A stretch of DNA of 64,000 bases from Wyeomyia smithii (lineage: Eukaryota; Arthropoda; Insecta; Diptera; Culicidae). The translations under genes were made by a program, and so were the position numbers. This document shows positions 20,668-33,133 of this stretch, one piece after another. The stretch covers positions 137,978,285-138,042,284 of the forward strand of contig NC_073695.1 of assembly GCF_029784165.1 (NCBI RefSeq), read 5' to 3'. The notes under the pieces are model-generated. The model did not search any database, had not been told where the DNA came from, and was given only the letters and a program-made list of their open reading frames with translations. Position 1 is the first letter of the stretch, and each line of letters starts with the position of its first letter.

Positions 20668-22724
20668 CATTTATTTTTTTTCCTTCATCTATAGTTTATT
20701 TGACACGGCACAAATACAATTCAATGTTTAACGGCGCCAATTATATCTGGTAGCTTACTTTCTGAAGAATCTTAATAACTAAAAGCAAATTTTTTATCCT
20801 CGCTGCCGACTACGAGCTGAAACTAAATCTAACTTAAAGCTAGAATATTTTGCATTAAAAGCACAGGTTTGCTGTTTGATGGTTTTCATTGCCATAGGTA
20901 AGCAGCATATTAAATTTGTTCCGCTGCTGGGCCAAGATATTACGGACTGGCATATTGGGTTGTTTCCATCGGGCCTTGAGAGTATCGTGCGGGTCTGATT
21001 GCTGTTTCCGGATCCGGGGTCTTAACGTGTTCTTGTCGTTTGGTTGGATGTAGGCGGAAGGGGATAGGACTAAACTGGGGCGTGGATGGATTTCAGGAAA
21101 ACGTATATAAGGGACATGTAGGATAGGTCACGGCTCGCCAAGACATCACGAACAGGAACAGCCGGCTGCCTACCTTCGGCCTGCAGGGAAGCTATTAATC
21201 TAGACCTGGCGTCATGGTGTACAGGGCATGACCAAACAACGTGCTCTATGTCGTGATAACCTTCACCACAGGCACAGATACCACTTTCCCCGAGCCCAAC
21301 ACGACGGAGATGCTCGTCAAATCTATAGTGATTGGACATAAGCCGGGACATCACGCAAATGAAATCCCGACCTACATCCAACCCCTTGAACCACGGGTTC
21401 GTTGATACCTTGGGGATTATGGAATGTAACCACCTTCCCAGTTCCCCCTTGGTCCAAGAATTTTGCCAACTGATGATCGTATTCTGACGTACAAATGCGA
21501 AAAATTCATCAAAGGCAATTGGTCTTACATAAATATCACCGTTTGTTGCGCCCACCTTAGCCAAAGAGTCCGCTTTCTCATTACCCGGTATCGAGCAGTG
21601 AGAAGGGACCCACGCTAAGGTAATCTGAGTAGATTTTTCGGATAAAGCACTCAGATGTTCCCGTATTTTCCCCAGGAAATACGGAGAGTGCTTAACATCT
21701 TTCACCGATCGGAGAGCCTCAATGGAACTGAGACTGTCCGTAAAGATGAAATAATGGTCCGTGGGCATTTTTTCGATAATCCCTAGGGTGTACTGAATTG
21801 CAGCTAATTCTGCGACGTAAACAGAAGCAGGATTATCGAGCTTATGGGAGACGGTTAAATTGTTATTGAAGATGCCGAAGCCAGTGGACCCATCAAGAAG
21901 AGATCCGTCAGTGTAGTACATATTGTCGCAGTTGATGTTTCGATATTTATTGGAAAAAATTTTAGGGATCTGCTGCACGCGTAAATGATCCGGGATTCCA
22001 CGAGTTTCTTCTATCATGGATGTATCGAAAAACACAGTAGAATCAGAAGTATTTGATAAGTCGACACGATTTGGAATATTCGAAGAAGGGTTAATATTTT
22101 GGGACATGTGATTGAAATACAATGTCATAAAACGGGTTTGAGAATTAAGTTCGATTAACCTTTCAAAATTTTCAATCACGGGACGGTTCAAGACCTCACA
22201 TTTGATTAGAATACGAGAAGACAGGCTCCAGAAGCGGGTTTTCAATGGTAGTACTCCAGCTAAGATCTCCAAACTCATCGTAAAGGTCGATTGCATGCAA
22301 CCCAAGGCGATACGCAAACAACGATATTGTATTCGCTCCAGTTTGATCAAATGTGTGTTTGCTGCGGAGCGGAAGCAGAAGCACCCGTACTCAATGACAG
22401 ACAATATCGTTGTTTGGTAAAGCCTTATAAGGTCTCCTGGGTGGGCTCCCCACCATTGACCGGTTATTGTACGAAGAAAATTCACTCTTTGTTGACATTT
22501 TTTCATCAGATACCTCACGTGACAACCCCAGGTGCTTTTAGAGTCGAACCAGACACCAAGATATTTGTGTACCAAAACCTGAGAAATCGTTTTACCCATT
22601 AATTGTGTTTGAAGCTGAGCAGGTTCATGCTTCCTAGAAAAAACTACTATCTCAGTCTTCTCCGGAGAGAATTCGATACCTAGCTGTAAAGCCCAAGCAG
22701 ACAAATTGTCCAAGGTATCTTGCA
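20668..22724 (-). mobile_element. I-type LINE copy L1, truncated by the block duplication
   Basis: The 3' part of the LINE lies in the Penelope-like element, with an A-rich tail at 20,668-20,690 (T-rich on the plus strand), a 3' untranslated region of about 380 bp and ORF2 from the late reverse transcriptase to the C-terminus. At 22,724 it ends abruptly in BEL reverse transcriptase sequence. That point is a recombination junction rather than a natural 5' end, because L2 continues smoothly there. Confidence 0.85.
21070..22724 (-). pseudogene. L1 ORF2 C-terminal part (RT thumb, RNase H, zinc motif)
   Basis: Starting within LQDTLDNLSAWALQLGIEF, the frame is open to the natural stop (FLKSIHAPV). 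It holds the RT end (EIVVFSRKHEPA, KYLGVWFDSK), an RNase H domain (MYYTDGSLLDGSTGFGIF, VYVAELAAIQYTL, FIFTDSLSSIEAL, AWVPSHCSIPGNEKADSLAK) and a C-terminal cysteine/histidine motif CACGEGYHDIEHVVWSC. RNase H would remove RNA from the RNA-DNA hybrid. EN and the catalytic RT motifs are absent because of the truncation. The methionine used upstream (22,797) lies in BEL-derived DNA and is fortuitous. Confidence 0.85.
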
Positions 22725-23115
22725 AGCCGGAATTGAAAAAATGGGCTATTAATACCATTGCAGAGTACGTCAAGAAGGGATATGCGAGAAAGCTCACACC
22801 TACGGAAATAATAGTATCAACTACGAAAGTCTATTATTTACCTCACTTCATTTTACAGAACCCGAATAAGCAACCAATCAAACCGAGGCTAGTTTTTGAT
22901 GCGGCAGCAAAAGTGGAGGACGTTTCTTTAAACTCTATGCTATTATCGGGACCTGACGCCACAACTTCTCTATTTGGAATATTACTACGTTTTCGAGAAG
23001 GACAGTATGCTATCAGCGGTGACATAAAGGAGATGTTTCACCAAGTTGGAATCATCCCAGAGGATCAGCATGCCCAGCGATTCCTATGGAGGGATTGCGA
23101 TCGAAATCGAGAACC
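22725..23115 (+). pseudogene. BEL reverse transcriptase fragment, second copy
   Basis: This repeats 18,135-18,541 at a 4,590-bp offset with few changes (for instance TELIV against TEIIV). It lacks the 2-bp insertion of the first copy, so QYAISGDIKEMFHQVGIIPE is read in frame. The fragment ends after RNREPDNYV. It then carries about 35 bp not present in the first copy before the Penelope-like sequence starts. Confidence 0.85.
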
Positions 23116-23130
23116 GGACAATTATGTCAT

Positions 23131-24197
23131 ATTTATTCACTTATGTTCGAGCGTCTTGATAGAAAAATTTTCACTACACTTTTCACTTTTTATTCACTTT
23201 CACTATTTAATTCTATCACTTTTCACTTTTCACAAATTTAAAAAGCCAAGAGAAATGATTACCCTGATCTCTGTTAAGGAGGGTAGCTGGGTTTTGTTTG
23301 AAAATTTCTAAACTTTCTGCGACATCTAATTTCCAAGGGGATGTTACTTATCGAACTAGACTAATGTTGTCGGTAGTCATAGCGTGATCTTCATGAAATA
23401 TATGTTCGGCTATTTTGGATCTGAAATGGTGAGTTATTCCTTTTTCTGAGTCTTTCTTAGCCTTTACAAGTTCTGAAGTATGTTCCTTAAACCGGATGTC
23501 TAAATTTCTTTTTGTTTGGCCAATGTAAACTTTATCACAATGTGGACATGCAACTTTATAAACACCCGCCCTATGTAATTTGTCAATAGTGTCTTTAGTA
23601 GACCCCAACTTTGTTTTCATTTGATTATTTCTACTACTGTAGATAATATCGATACCAAATTTTCTAAATTTTTTACGAAGTTGACGAGTGAAACTGACGT
23701 CATATTCAACCACTACTCTTTTCCGATCTTCTGTTAGCGGAGTGAGTGTTGTGTGAGATTTCCGATGTTGGATTCGTTTCTTTTTGTCATAAATGGCTTG
23801 TATGGTTCTTCTGTTATATCCATTCTGCTCACCAATATCAAAAATATATTCCATTTCGTTTTTCTTACCTTCATTACTGAGAGGCAAAGATTCCATACGG
23901 TGGATCATATGGTGGAAAGAAGCCATTTTATGCTGGGAGGAGTGGTTAGAAGTGTTAGGTATTACCCACTTAGTATGTGTGGGTTTCCTAAAGATTTCGA
24001 ATTCAAAGTGGTTGGAGTTTTTAACAACGACTACATCTAAAAATGGAAGCCTGTTGTTTTGTTCAATTTCCAAAGTGAACTGGATATTTTTATGAAGACC
24101 ATTCAAAATTCCCAAAAAACTTTCCAAGTCCCCCTGTTGTAAAATACAAAAAATATCATCAACATACCTCCACCAACGATCTGGTAAGCAGTCTTTT
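23131..24197 (-). mobile_element. Penelope-like element, third copy, lacking the hammerhead segment
   Basis: This is the counterpart of the 18,542-20,667 element in the duplicated block. It has a single endonuclease region rather than a tandem pair. The stretch corresponding to about 18,618-18,816, including the hammerhead-like motif, is missing: cacttttcac joins directly to aaatttaaaaagcc. It is interrupted by L2 at the same position (ggtaagcagtcttttt) as copy 2 is by L1. Confidence 0.85.
23348..24197 (-). pseudogene. Penelope-like element ORF, copy 3
   Basis: The reading runs from RWWRYVDDIF at the LINE junction to the stop after ISLVR. It matches copy 2 at the protein level and has the same GIY-YIG features (VACPHCDKVYIGQTKR, EHIFHEDHAM). 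The frame is open but lacks the N-terminal reverse transcriptase. Confidence 0.85.
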
Positions 24198-24599
24198 TCT
24201 TTTTTTTTTTTTCTTCATCTATAGTTTATTTGACACGGCACAAATACAATTCAATGTTTAACGGCGCCAATTATATCTGGTAGCTTACTTTCTAAAGAAT
24301 CTTAATAACTAAAAGCAAATTTTTTATCCTCGCTGCCGACTACGAGCTGAAACTAAATCTAACTTAAAGCTAGAATATTTTGCATTAAAAGCACAGGTTT
24401 GCTGTTTGATGGTTTTCATTGCCATAGGTAAGCAGCATATTAAATTTGTTCCGCTGCTGGGCCAAGATATTACGGACTGGCATATTGGGTTGTTTCCATC
24501 GGGCCTTGCGAGTATCGTGCGGGTCTGATTGCTGTTTCCGGATCCGGGGTCTTAACGTGTTCTTGTCGTTTGGTTGGATGTAGGCGGAAGGGGATAGGA

Positions 24600-27500
24600 C
24601 TAAACTGGGGCGTGGATGGATTTCAGGAAAACGTATATAAGGGACATGTAGGATAGGTCACGGCTCGCCAAGACATCACGAACAGGAACAGCCGGCTGCC
24701 TACCTTCGGCCTCCAGGGAAGCTATTAATCTAGACCTGGCGTCATGGTGTACAGGGCATGACCAAACAACGTGCTCTATGTCGTGATAACCTTCACCACA
24801 GGCACAGATACCACTTTCCCCGAGCCCAACACGACGGAGATGCGCGTCAAATCTATAGTGATTGGACATAAGCCGGGACATCACGCAAATGAAATCCCGA
24901 CCTACATCCAACCCCTTGAACCACGGGTTCGTTGATACCTTGGGGATTATGGAATGTAACCACCTTCCCAGTTCCCCCTTGGTCCAAAAATTTTGCCAAC
25001 TGATGATCGTATTCTGACGTACAAATGCGAAAAATTCATCAAAGGCAATTGGTCTTACATAAATATCACCGTTTGTTGCGCCCACCTTAGCCAAAGAGTC
25101 CGATTTCTCATTACCCGGTATCGAGCAGTGAGAAGGGACCCACGCTAAGGTAATCTGAGTAGATTTTTCGGATAAAGCACTCAGATGTTCCCGTATTTTC
25201 CCCAGGAAATACGGAGAGTGCTTAACATCTTTCATCGATCGGAGAGCCTCAATGGAACTGAGACTGTCCGTAAAGATGAAATAATGGTCCGTGGGCATTT
25301 TTTCGATAATCCCTAGGGTGTACTGAATTGCAGCTAATTCTGCGACGTAAACAGAAGCAGGATTATCGAGCTTATGGGAGACGGTTAAATTGTTATTGAA
25401 GATGCCGAAGCCAGTGGACCCATCAAGAAGAGATCCGTCAGTGTAGTACATATTGTCGCAGTTGATGTTTCGATATTTATTGGAAAAAATTTTAGGGATC
25501 TGCTGCACGCGTAAATGATCCGGGATTCCACGAGTTTCTTCTATCATGGATGTATCGAAAAACACAGTAGAATCAGAAGTATTTGATAAGTCGACACGAT
25601 TTGGAATATTCGAAGAAGGGTTAATATTTTGGGACATGTGATTGAAATACAATGTCATAAAACGGGTTTGAGAATTAAGTTCGATTAACCTTTCAAAATT
25701 TTCAATCACGGGACGGTTCAAGACCTCACATTTGATTAGAATACGAGAAGACAGGCTCCAGAAGCGGGTTTTCAATGGTAGTACTCCAGCTAAGATCTCC
25801 AAACTCATCGTATGGGTCGATTGCATGCAACCCAAGGCGATACGCGAACAACGATATTGTATTCGCTCCAGTTTGATCAAATGTGTGTTTGCTGCGGAGC
25901 GGAAGCAGAAGCACCCGTACTCAATGACAGACAATATCGTTGTTTGGTAAAGCCTTATAAGGTCTCCTGGGTGGGCTCCCCACCATTGTCCGGTTATTGT
26001 ACGAAGAAAATTCACTCTTTGTTGACATTTTTTCATCAGATACCTCACGTGACAACCCCAGGTGCTTTTAGAGTCGAACCAGACACCAAGATATTTGTGT
26101 ACCAAAACCTGAGAAATCGTTTTACCCATTAATTGTGTTTGAAGCTGAGCAGGTTCATGCTTCCTAGAAAAAACTACTATCTCAGTCTTCTCCGGAGAGA
26201 ATTCGATACCTAGCTGTAAAGCCCAAGCAGACAAATTGTCCAAGGTATCTTGCAATGGTCCTTGCAAATCGGCAGCTTTGGCTCCTGTAACAGAGATTAC
26301 ACTGTCGTCTGCAAGTTGTCTTATCGTGCATGAATTTGCCAGACATTCGTCGATGTCATTTACATAAAAGTTGTAAAGAAGGGGGCTTAAACATGAGCCC
26401 TGGGGAAGACCCATGTAGCTAATGCGAAAAGTTGCCGAATCGCCGTGCGTAAAATGCATGTGCTTTTCGGACAACAAATTGTGCAAGAAATTGTTCAAAA
26501 TTGGAGAAAAGCCTTGTCGGTGAAGTTTACCCGAAAGAATGTCAATAGAAACGGAATCAAAAGCCCCCTTAATGTCCAAGAACGCAGACGCCATTTGTTC
26601 TTTGCGAGCATACGCCAGCTTAATATCTGTAGAAAGCAACGCAAGACAATCATTCGTCCCTTTGGCACGGCGGAAGCCAAATTGAGTATCTGATAGTAGA
26701 CCATTTGATTCGACCCAATGGTCTAAACGACGGAGTATCATTTTTTCCATCAATTTCCGGATACAGGATAGCATTGCAATCGGCCTATAAGAGTTGTGAT
26801 CAGAAGCTGGTTTCCCTGGTTTTTGGATGGCGATCACCTTCACTTGCCTCCAATCCTGCGGTACAATGTTTTGCTCCAGGAACTTATTGAACAAGCTCAA
26901 CAAGCGCCTCTTGGCATTGCCGGGTAGATTCTTCAACAAGTTGAATTTGATTCTATCTAACCCAGGCGCGTTATTGTTACAGGACAGGAAGGCAACTGAA
27001 AATTCTGCCATCGTAAAAGGTGATTCTATCGCGTCGTGGCCCGGAGACGCATCGCGAACAATGTTTTGCTCAGGAACAGAGTCCGGACATACTTTCCTGG
27101 CAAAATCAAATATCCACCGACTTGAAGACTCCTCGCTTTCGTTGACCGTTACGCGATTCCGCATTCTTCGGGCTGTGTTCCAAAGAGTGCTCATCGATGT
27201 CTCCCTCGACGTCTCGTTCACGAACCGACGCCAATATCCGCGTTTCTTTGCTTTAGCCAAACTTTAAAGCTTGGTATTAAGCTCCGAATACCGTAAATAG
27301 TCGCCAGGTATACCTCCCTTCTGGTAGGCCTTAAACGCGTCGGATCTTTGCGTGTAGACATCGGAGCACTCTTGGTCCCACCACGGAGTGGGAGGCCGCT
27401 CTTTGATCGTTACGCCGGGATATTTCTTCGTTTGGGCTTGCAACGCGGCGTCGAGAATCAAGCCCGCGAGGAGGTTGTATTCTTCAAGTGGTGAATGATG

Positions 27501-28307
27501 TTGAATCGACTCGACCGCTTTTGAAATCATTTCCTCGTATAACTTCCAATCGACATCCCGTGTGAGGTCATACGGAATGTCAATTGGTCGCATGCAAGTC
27601 GACCCGTTATTAATTGAAATAAGAATAGGCAAATGGTCGCTACCGTGAGCATCAAGGATTACCTTCCATGTGCAATCCAACCGTAGCGACGTCGAACATA
27701 AGGATAGATCCAAAGCGCTTGGGCGCGCTGGAGGTTTCGGGATACGTGTCATTTCACCGTTGTTTAAAATAGTCATGTCGAAGTCATCGCAAAGGTTATA
27801 GATTAAAGAGGAGCGGTTATCATTGTATGGGGAACCCCAAGCCACGCCATGAGAGTTGAAGTCTCCCAAAATCAAACGTGGCGAGGAAAGAAGTTCTATT
27901 AAATCAAAGAGCAGCCGTTGCCCAACCTGTGCTCTGGGAGGAATATATATTGAGGCAATACAAAGCTCTTTACCTTGTATTGTCATTTGACATGCGACAA
28001 CTTCGATGCCTGGAATCGAGGGGAGGTTAATACGATAGAAAGAATAGCACTTTTTAATCCCTAAAAGTACTCCTCCATATGGGGTGTCTCGATCAAGGCG
28101 AATAATATTAAAATCATGGAAGTTGAGATCAATATTTGAAGTAAGCCAAGTTTCACAAAGGGAAAATGCATCGCATTTGTTTTTATTTATCAAAACTTTG
28201 AACGAATCAATTTTTGGTAAAATACTTCTACAATTCCACTGTAAGACAGAGATAGAATCCTTCATATACGCAGTTGAATTAGGCATCGAAGGATACAATC
28301 GCTGCAA
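24600..28307 (-). pseudogene. L2 ORF2: endonuclease-RT-RNase H, one nonsense codon
   Basis: About 1,235 codons with a single in-frame stop at 27,264-27,266, where L3 and L4 have a sense codon (AAA in L3). The N-terminal AP-like endonuclease shows VLQWNCRSILPKID, LCETWLTSN, LILGDFNSHGVAWGS and GSDHLPILISI. The RT shows SYRPIAMLSCIRKLMEK, SAFLDIKGAFDSVS (motif A), MGLPQGSCLSPLLYN and RQLADDSVISV (catalytic ADD, preceded by Leu). RNase H shows YYTDGSLLDG, AELAAIQYT, FTDSLSS and NEKSDSLAK (Ser where sister copies have Ala). It ends with CACGEGYHDIEHVVWSC. It would nick DNA and prime reverse transcription at the target. The 5' end overlaps ORF1 by about 30 bp. Confidence 0.9.
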
Positions 28308-28653
28308 GGAGGGGCCATTGGGCAGTCAACTGCTTCAAAAATGATCTAACTGTTGGGAGGAATGCTGTAAGAAAAATTTTAATTGGATCGGGTATATTGA
28401 AATTTTCAAAAATCCAGTCCACAATGTCAGAAAATTTCACTAATCCAGAGTTTGTTTCATCAACTGGATGTGCAAAAGGAACAACTGGGGTTTTAGATGT
28501 TCCTGGCAGTGCTGGGAACTCCTTCTGGGACTTTAAATTTGCAAGCCCAGGAGGAGTTTGCTTTTCCGCAGCACTGTTTGGTTTGTTCGTACTTTTCATT
28601 ACACTTTGGGAAATCTTAGGACCTTTACGGGGAAGTTTAGGAGAAGAAACATT
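28279..28653 (-). pseudogene. L2 ORF1 C-terminal fragment
   Basis: The end of the nucleic-acid-binding ORF1: PPGLANLKSQKEFPALPGTS, then IVDWIFENFNIPDPIKIFL, ending WPLLAAIVSFDA. Compared with L4 it lacks two residues (AAEKQTPP against AAEKPKQTPP). The zinc-knuckle part would lie in the gap. Confidence 0.85.
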
Positions 28654-29153
28654 NNNNNNNNNNNNNNNNNNNNNNNNNNNNNNNNNNNNNNNNNNNNNNN
28701 NNNNNNNNNNNNNNNNNNNNNNNNNNNNNNNNNNNNNNNNNNNNNNNNNNNNNNNNNNNNNNNNNNNNNNNNNNNNNNNNNNNNNNNNNNNNNNNNNNNN
28801 NNNNNNNNNNNNNNNNNNNNNNNNNNNNNNNNNNNNNNNNNNNNNNNNNNNNNNNNNNNNNNNNNNNNNNNNNNNNNNNNNNNNNNNNNNNNNNNNNNNN
28901 NNNNNNNNNNNNNNNNNNNNNNNNNNNNNNNNNNNNNNNNNNNNNNNNNNNNNNNNNNNNNNNNNNNNNNNNNNNNNNNNNNNNNNNNNNNNNNNNNNNN
29001 NNNNNNNNNNNNNNNNNNNNNNNNNNNNNNNNNNNNNNNNNNNNNNNNNNNNNNNNNNNNNNNNNNNNNNNNNNNNNNNNNNNNNNNNNNNNNNNNNNNN
29101 NNNNNNNNNNNNNNNNNNNNNNNNNNNNNNNNNNNNNNNNNNNNNNNNNNNNN
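28654..29153. other. Assembly gap of 500 N
   Basis: Exactly 500 unknown bases, a conventional placeholder. It joins L2 ORF1 to the 3' untranslated region of L3, so the true missing sequence includes at least the 5' part of L2 and the tail of L3. Confidence 0.99.
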
Positions 29154-29578
29154 CAAATTTTTTATCCTCGCTACCGACTACGAGCTGAAATTAAGTCTAT
29201 CTTAAAACTAGGATGTATTTTTCAATCACTGTTTTGTAGTTTGATGGTCGTCTGATGCTCTTCGAATGGCCATGAATATGCAGCATGTATGGATTTGTTC
29301 TGCTGAGCCACGATGTCATGAGCTGGAAGAGGGGATTGTAATTCTCGGGTCCTGAAGGTATTGTGCGGGGGCTAGTTGCTGGTTATGGTTCGTTGTTGTT
29401 GTTAGCTGGTGTTCAAGTGGCCTATGGTATGTGCCGCTGAGCGAAGATATCGCTGAAGGCCTCGGGTTCTCAGGTCCTGGTGAATTCGTGTGGGGTGCAG
29501 TTGTTGATTCCAAAACCTCTGCTTAAGGTTCAAACGTGTTCTTGTCGTTTTGTTGGGTGTAGACGGAGGGGAACGGGA

Positions 29579-32500
29579 CTAGACTGGGGCATGGATGGAT
29601 TTTAGGAAAATGTATATAAGGGTCATGTAGGGTATGTCACGGCTCGCCAAGACATCACGAACAGGAACAGCTGGCCGTCTACCTCCGGCCTGAAGGGAGG
29701 CTACTAATTTAGACCTGGCGTCAAGGTGTACAGGGCATGACCAAACAACGTGCTCTATGTCGTGATAACCTTCACCACAGGCACAGATACCGCTTTCTCC
29801 GGGCCCAATACGACGGAGATGCGCATCAAATCTATAGTGATTGGACATAAGCCGGGACATCACGCAAATGAAATCTCGACCTACATCCAACCCCTTGAAC
29901 CACGGATTCGTCGATACCTTGGGTATAATGGAATGTAACCACCTTCCCAGTTCCCCTCTGGTCCAAGAATTTTGCCAACTGATGATCGTATTCTGACGTA
30001 CAAATGCAAAAAATTCATTAAAAGCAATTGGTCTTTCATAAATTTCACCGTTTGTTGCGCCCACCTTAGCCAAAGAGTCCGCTTTCTCATTGCCCGGTAT
30101 CGAGCAGTGAGAAGGGACCCACACTAAGGTAATCTGAGAAGATTTTTCGGATAAAGCACTCAGATGTTCCCGTATTTTCCCCAGGAAATACGGAGAGTGC
30201 TTAACATCTTTCATCGATCGGAGAGCCTCAATGGAACTGAGACTGTCCGTAAAGATGAAATTCGATGATCCCTAGGGTGTACTGAATTGCAGCTAATTCT
30301 GCGACGTAAACAGAAGCAGGATTATCGAGCTTATGGGAGACGGTTAAATTGTTATTGAAGATACCGAAGCCAGTGGACCCATCGAGAAGTGATCCGTCAG
30401 TGTAGAACATATTGTCGCAGTTGATGTTTCGATATTTATTGGAAAAAAATTTGGAGATCTGCTGCACGCGTAAATGATCCGGAATTCCACGAGTTTCTTC
30501 TATCATGGATGTATCGAAAAACACAGTAGAATCAGGAGTATTTAATAAGTTGACACGATTTGGAATATTCGGAGAAGGGTTAATATTTTGTGACATGTGA
30601 TTGAAATACAATGTCATAAAACGGGTTTGAGAATTAAGTTCGATTAACCTTTCAAAATTTTCAATCACAGGACGGTTTAAGACCTCACATTTGATAAGAA
30701 TACGAGAAGACAGGCTCCAGAAGCGGTTTTTCAATGGTAGAACTCCAGCTAAGACCTCCAAACTCATCGTATGGGTCGATTGCATGCAACCTAGGGCGAT
30801 ACGCAAACAACGATATTGTATTCGCTCCAGTTTGATCAAATGTGTGTTTGCAGCGGAGCGGAAGCAGAAACACCCGTACTCAATTAACGACAATATGGTT
30901 GTTTGGTAAAGCCTTATAAGGTCTCCCGGGTGTGCTCCCCACCAAGATCCGGTTATTGTACGAAGAAAATTCACTCTTTGTTGGCTTTTTTTCATCAGAT
31001 ACCTCACGTGACAACCCCAGGTGCCTTTAGAGTCGAACCAGACACCAAGATACTTGTGTACCAAAACCTGAGAAATCGTTTTACCCATTAATTGTGGCTG
31101 GAGCTGAGCAGGTTCATGATTCCTAGAAAAAACTACTATCTCAGTCTTCTCCGGAGAGAATTCGATACCTAGCTGTAGAGCCCAAGCAGACAAATTGTCC
31201 AAGGTATCTTGCAATGGTCCTTGCAAATCGGCAGCTTTGGCTCCTGTAACAGAAACCACGCTGTCGTCTGCAAGTTGTCTTATCGTGCATGAATTTGCCA
31301 GACATTCGTCGATGTCATTTACATAAAAATTGTAAAGAAGGGGGCTTAAACATGAGCCCTGGGGAAGACCCATGTAGCTAATTCGAAAAGTTGCCAAATC
31401 GCCATGCGTAAAATACATGTGCTTTTCGAACAACAAATTGTGCAAAAAATTGTTCAAAATTGGAGAAAATCCATGTTGAAAGCAACGCAAGACAATCAGT
31501 CGTCCCTTTGGCACGGCGGAAACCAAATTGAGTATCTGACAGTAGACCATTTGATTCGACCCAGTGGTCTAAACGACGGAGTATCATTTTCTCCATCAAT
31601 TTCCGGATACAGGATAGCATTGCAATCGGCCTATAGGAGTTGTGATCAGAAGCTGGTCTTCCCGGTTTTTGGATGGCGATCGCCCTCACTTGCCTCCAAT
31701 CCTGCGGTACAATATTTTGCTCCAGGAACTTATTGAACAAGTTCAACGAGCACCTCTTGGCATTGCCGGGTAGATTCTTCAACAAGTTGAATTTGATTCT
31801 ATCTAACCCAGGCGCGTTATTGTTACAGGACAGGAGGGCAATTGAAAATTCTGCCATCGTAAAAGGTGATTCTATCGCGTCGTGGCCCGGAGACGCATCG
31901 CGAACGAAGTTTTGCGCAGGAACAGAGTCCGGACATACTTTCCTGGCAAAATCAAATATCCACCTACTTGAAGAATCTTCGCTTTCGTTGACCGTTACGC
32001 GATTCCGCATTCTTCGGGCTGTGTTCCAAAGAGTGCTCATCGATGTCTCCCTCGACGTCTCGTTCACGAACCGACGCCAATATCCGCGTTTCTTTGCTTT
32101 AGCCAAGCTTTTAAGCTTAGTATCAAGCTCCGAATATCGTATAAAGTCGCCAGGTATACCTTTCTTCTGATAGGCCAAAAACGCGTCGGATCTTTGCGTG
32201 TAGACATCGGAGCACTCTTGGTCCCACCACGGAGTGGGAGGCCGTTCTTTGATCGTTACGCCGGGATATTTCTTCGTTTGGGCTTGCAACGCGGCGTCGA
32301 GAATCAAGCCCGCGAAGAGGTTGTATTCTTCAGGTGGTGGATGATGTTGAATCGACTCAACAGCTTCTGAAACCATTTCCTCGTATAACTTCCAATCAAC
32401 ATTCCGTGTGAGGTCATACGGAATGTCAATTGGCCGCATGCGAGTTAACCCGTTGGTAATTGAAATAAGAATAGGCAAATGGTCGCTACCGTGAGGATCG

Positions 32501-33133
32501 AGGATTACCTTCCATGTGCAATCCAACCGTAGCGACGTCGAACATAAAGAGAGATCCAAAGCGCTTGGGCGCGCTGGAGGTTTCGGGACACGTGTCATTT
32601 CACCGTTGTTTAGAATAGTCATGTCGAAGTTATCGCAAAGGTTATAAATTAAAGAGGAGCGGTTATCATTAGAAGGGGAACCCCAAGCCACGCCATGAGA
32701 GTTAAAGTCTCCCAAAATCAAGCGTGGCGAGGGAAGAAGTTCCATTAAATCAAAGAGCCCAACCGTTGCCCAACCTGTGCTCTGGGAGGAATATATATTG
32801 AGGCAATACAAAGCTCTTTACCTTGTATTGTCATTTGACATGCGGCAGCTTCGATGCCTGGAATCGAGGGGAGGTTAATACGATAGAAAGAATAGCACTT
32901 CTTAATCCCTAGAAGTACTCCTCCATACGGGGTGTCTCGATCAAGGCGAATAATATTAAAATCATGGAAGTTGAGATCAGTATTCGAAGTTAGCCAAGTT
33001 TCACAAAGGGAAAATGCATCGCATTTGTTTTTATTTATCAAAACTAAACGAATCAATTTTTGGTAAAATACTTCTACAATTCCACTGTAAGACAGAGATA
33101 GAATCCTTCACATAAGCAGTTGAATTAGGCATC
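29579..33133 (-). pseudogene. L3 ORF2, multiple lesions
   Basis: From MPNSTAY at about 33,133 the endonuclease start is readable but frameshifts at DSF near 33,046 (bases missing where L2 reads DSFKVLINK), and again near 32,760. Endonuclease C-terminal and RT N-terminal parts are open from 32,811 to about 31,480. There a deletion of about 113 bp removes motif A (FLDIKGAFD) and joins CLALLST out of frame to the GFSPILNNF region. RT and RNase H then continue to about 30,240, where about 20 bp are missing in FIFTDSL, shifting frame again. The last piece (30,214-29,579) ends with FLKSIHAPV. Inactive. Confidence 0.85.

Larger units (their letters stand above)
24198..28653 (-). mobile_element. I-type LINE copy L2, near-intact ORF2, 5' end in gap
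   Basis: An A-rich tail (24,198-24,212) at the same Penelope site as L1, a 3' untranslated region of about 390 bp, a full ORF2 and the C-terminal end of ORF1 run into the N gap at 28,654. The layout (ORF1 with zinc knuckles in other copies, AP endonuclease, RT, RNase H, A-rich tail) places it in the I/LOA-like RNase H-bearing part of the Jockey superfamily. Exact clade assignment needs a tree. Confidence 0.85.

Noticed and set aside
28397..29205. Long open frames across the gap
   Set aside because: They are open only because unknown bases are not stops.
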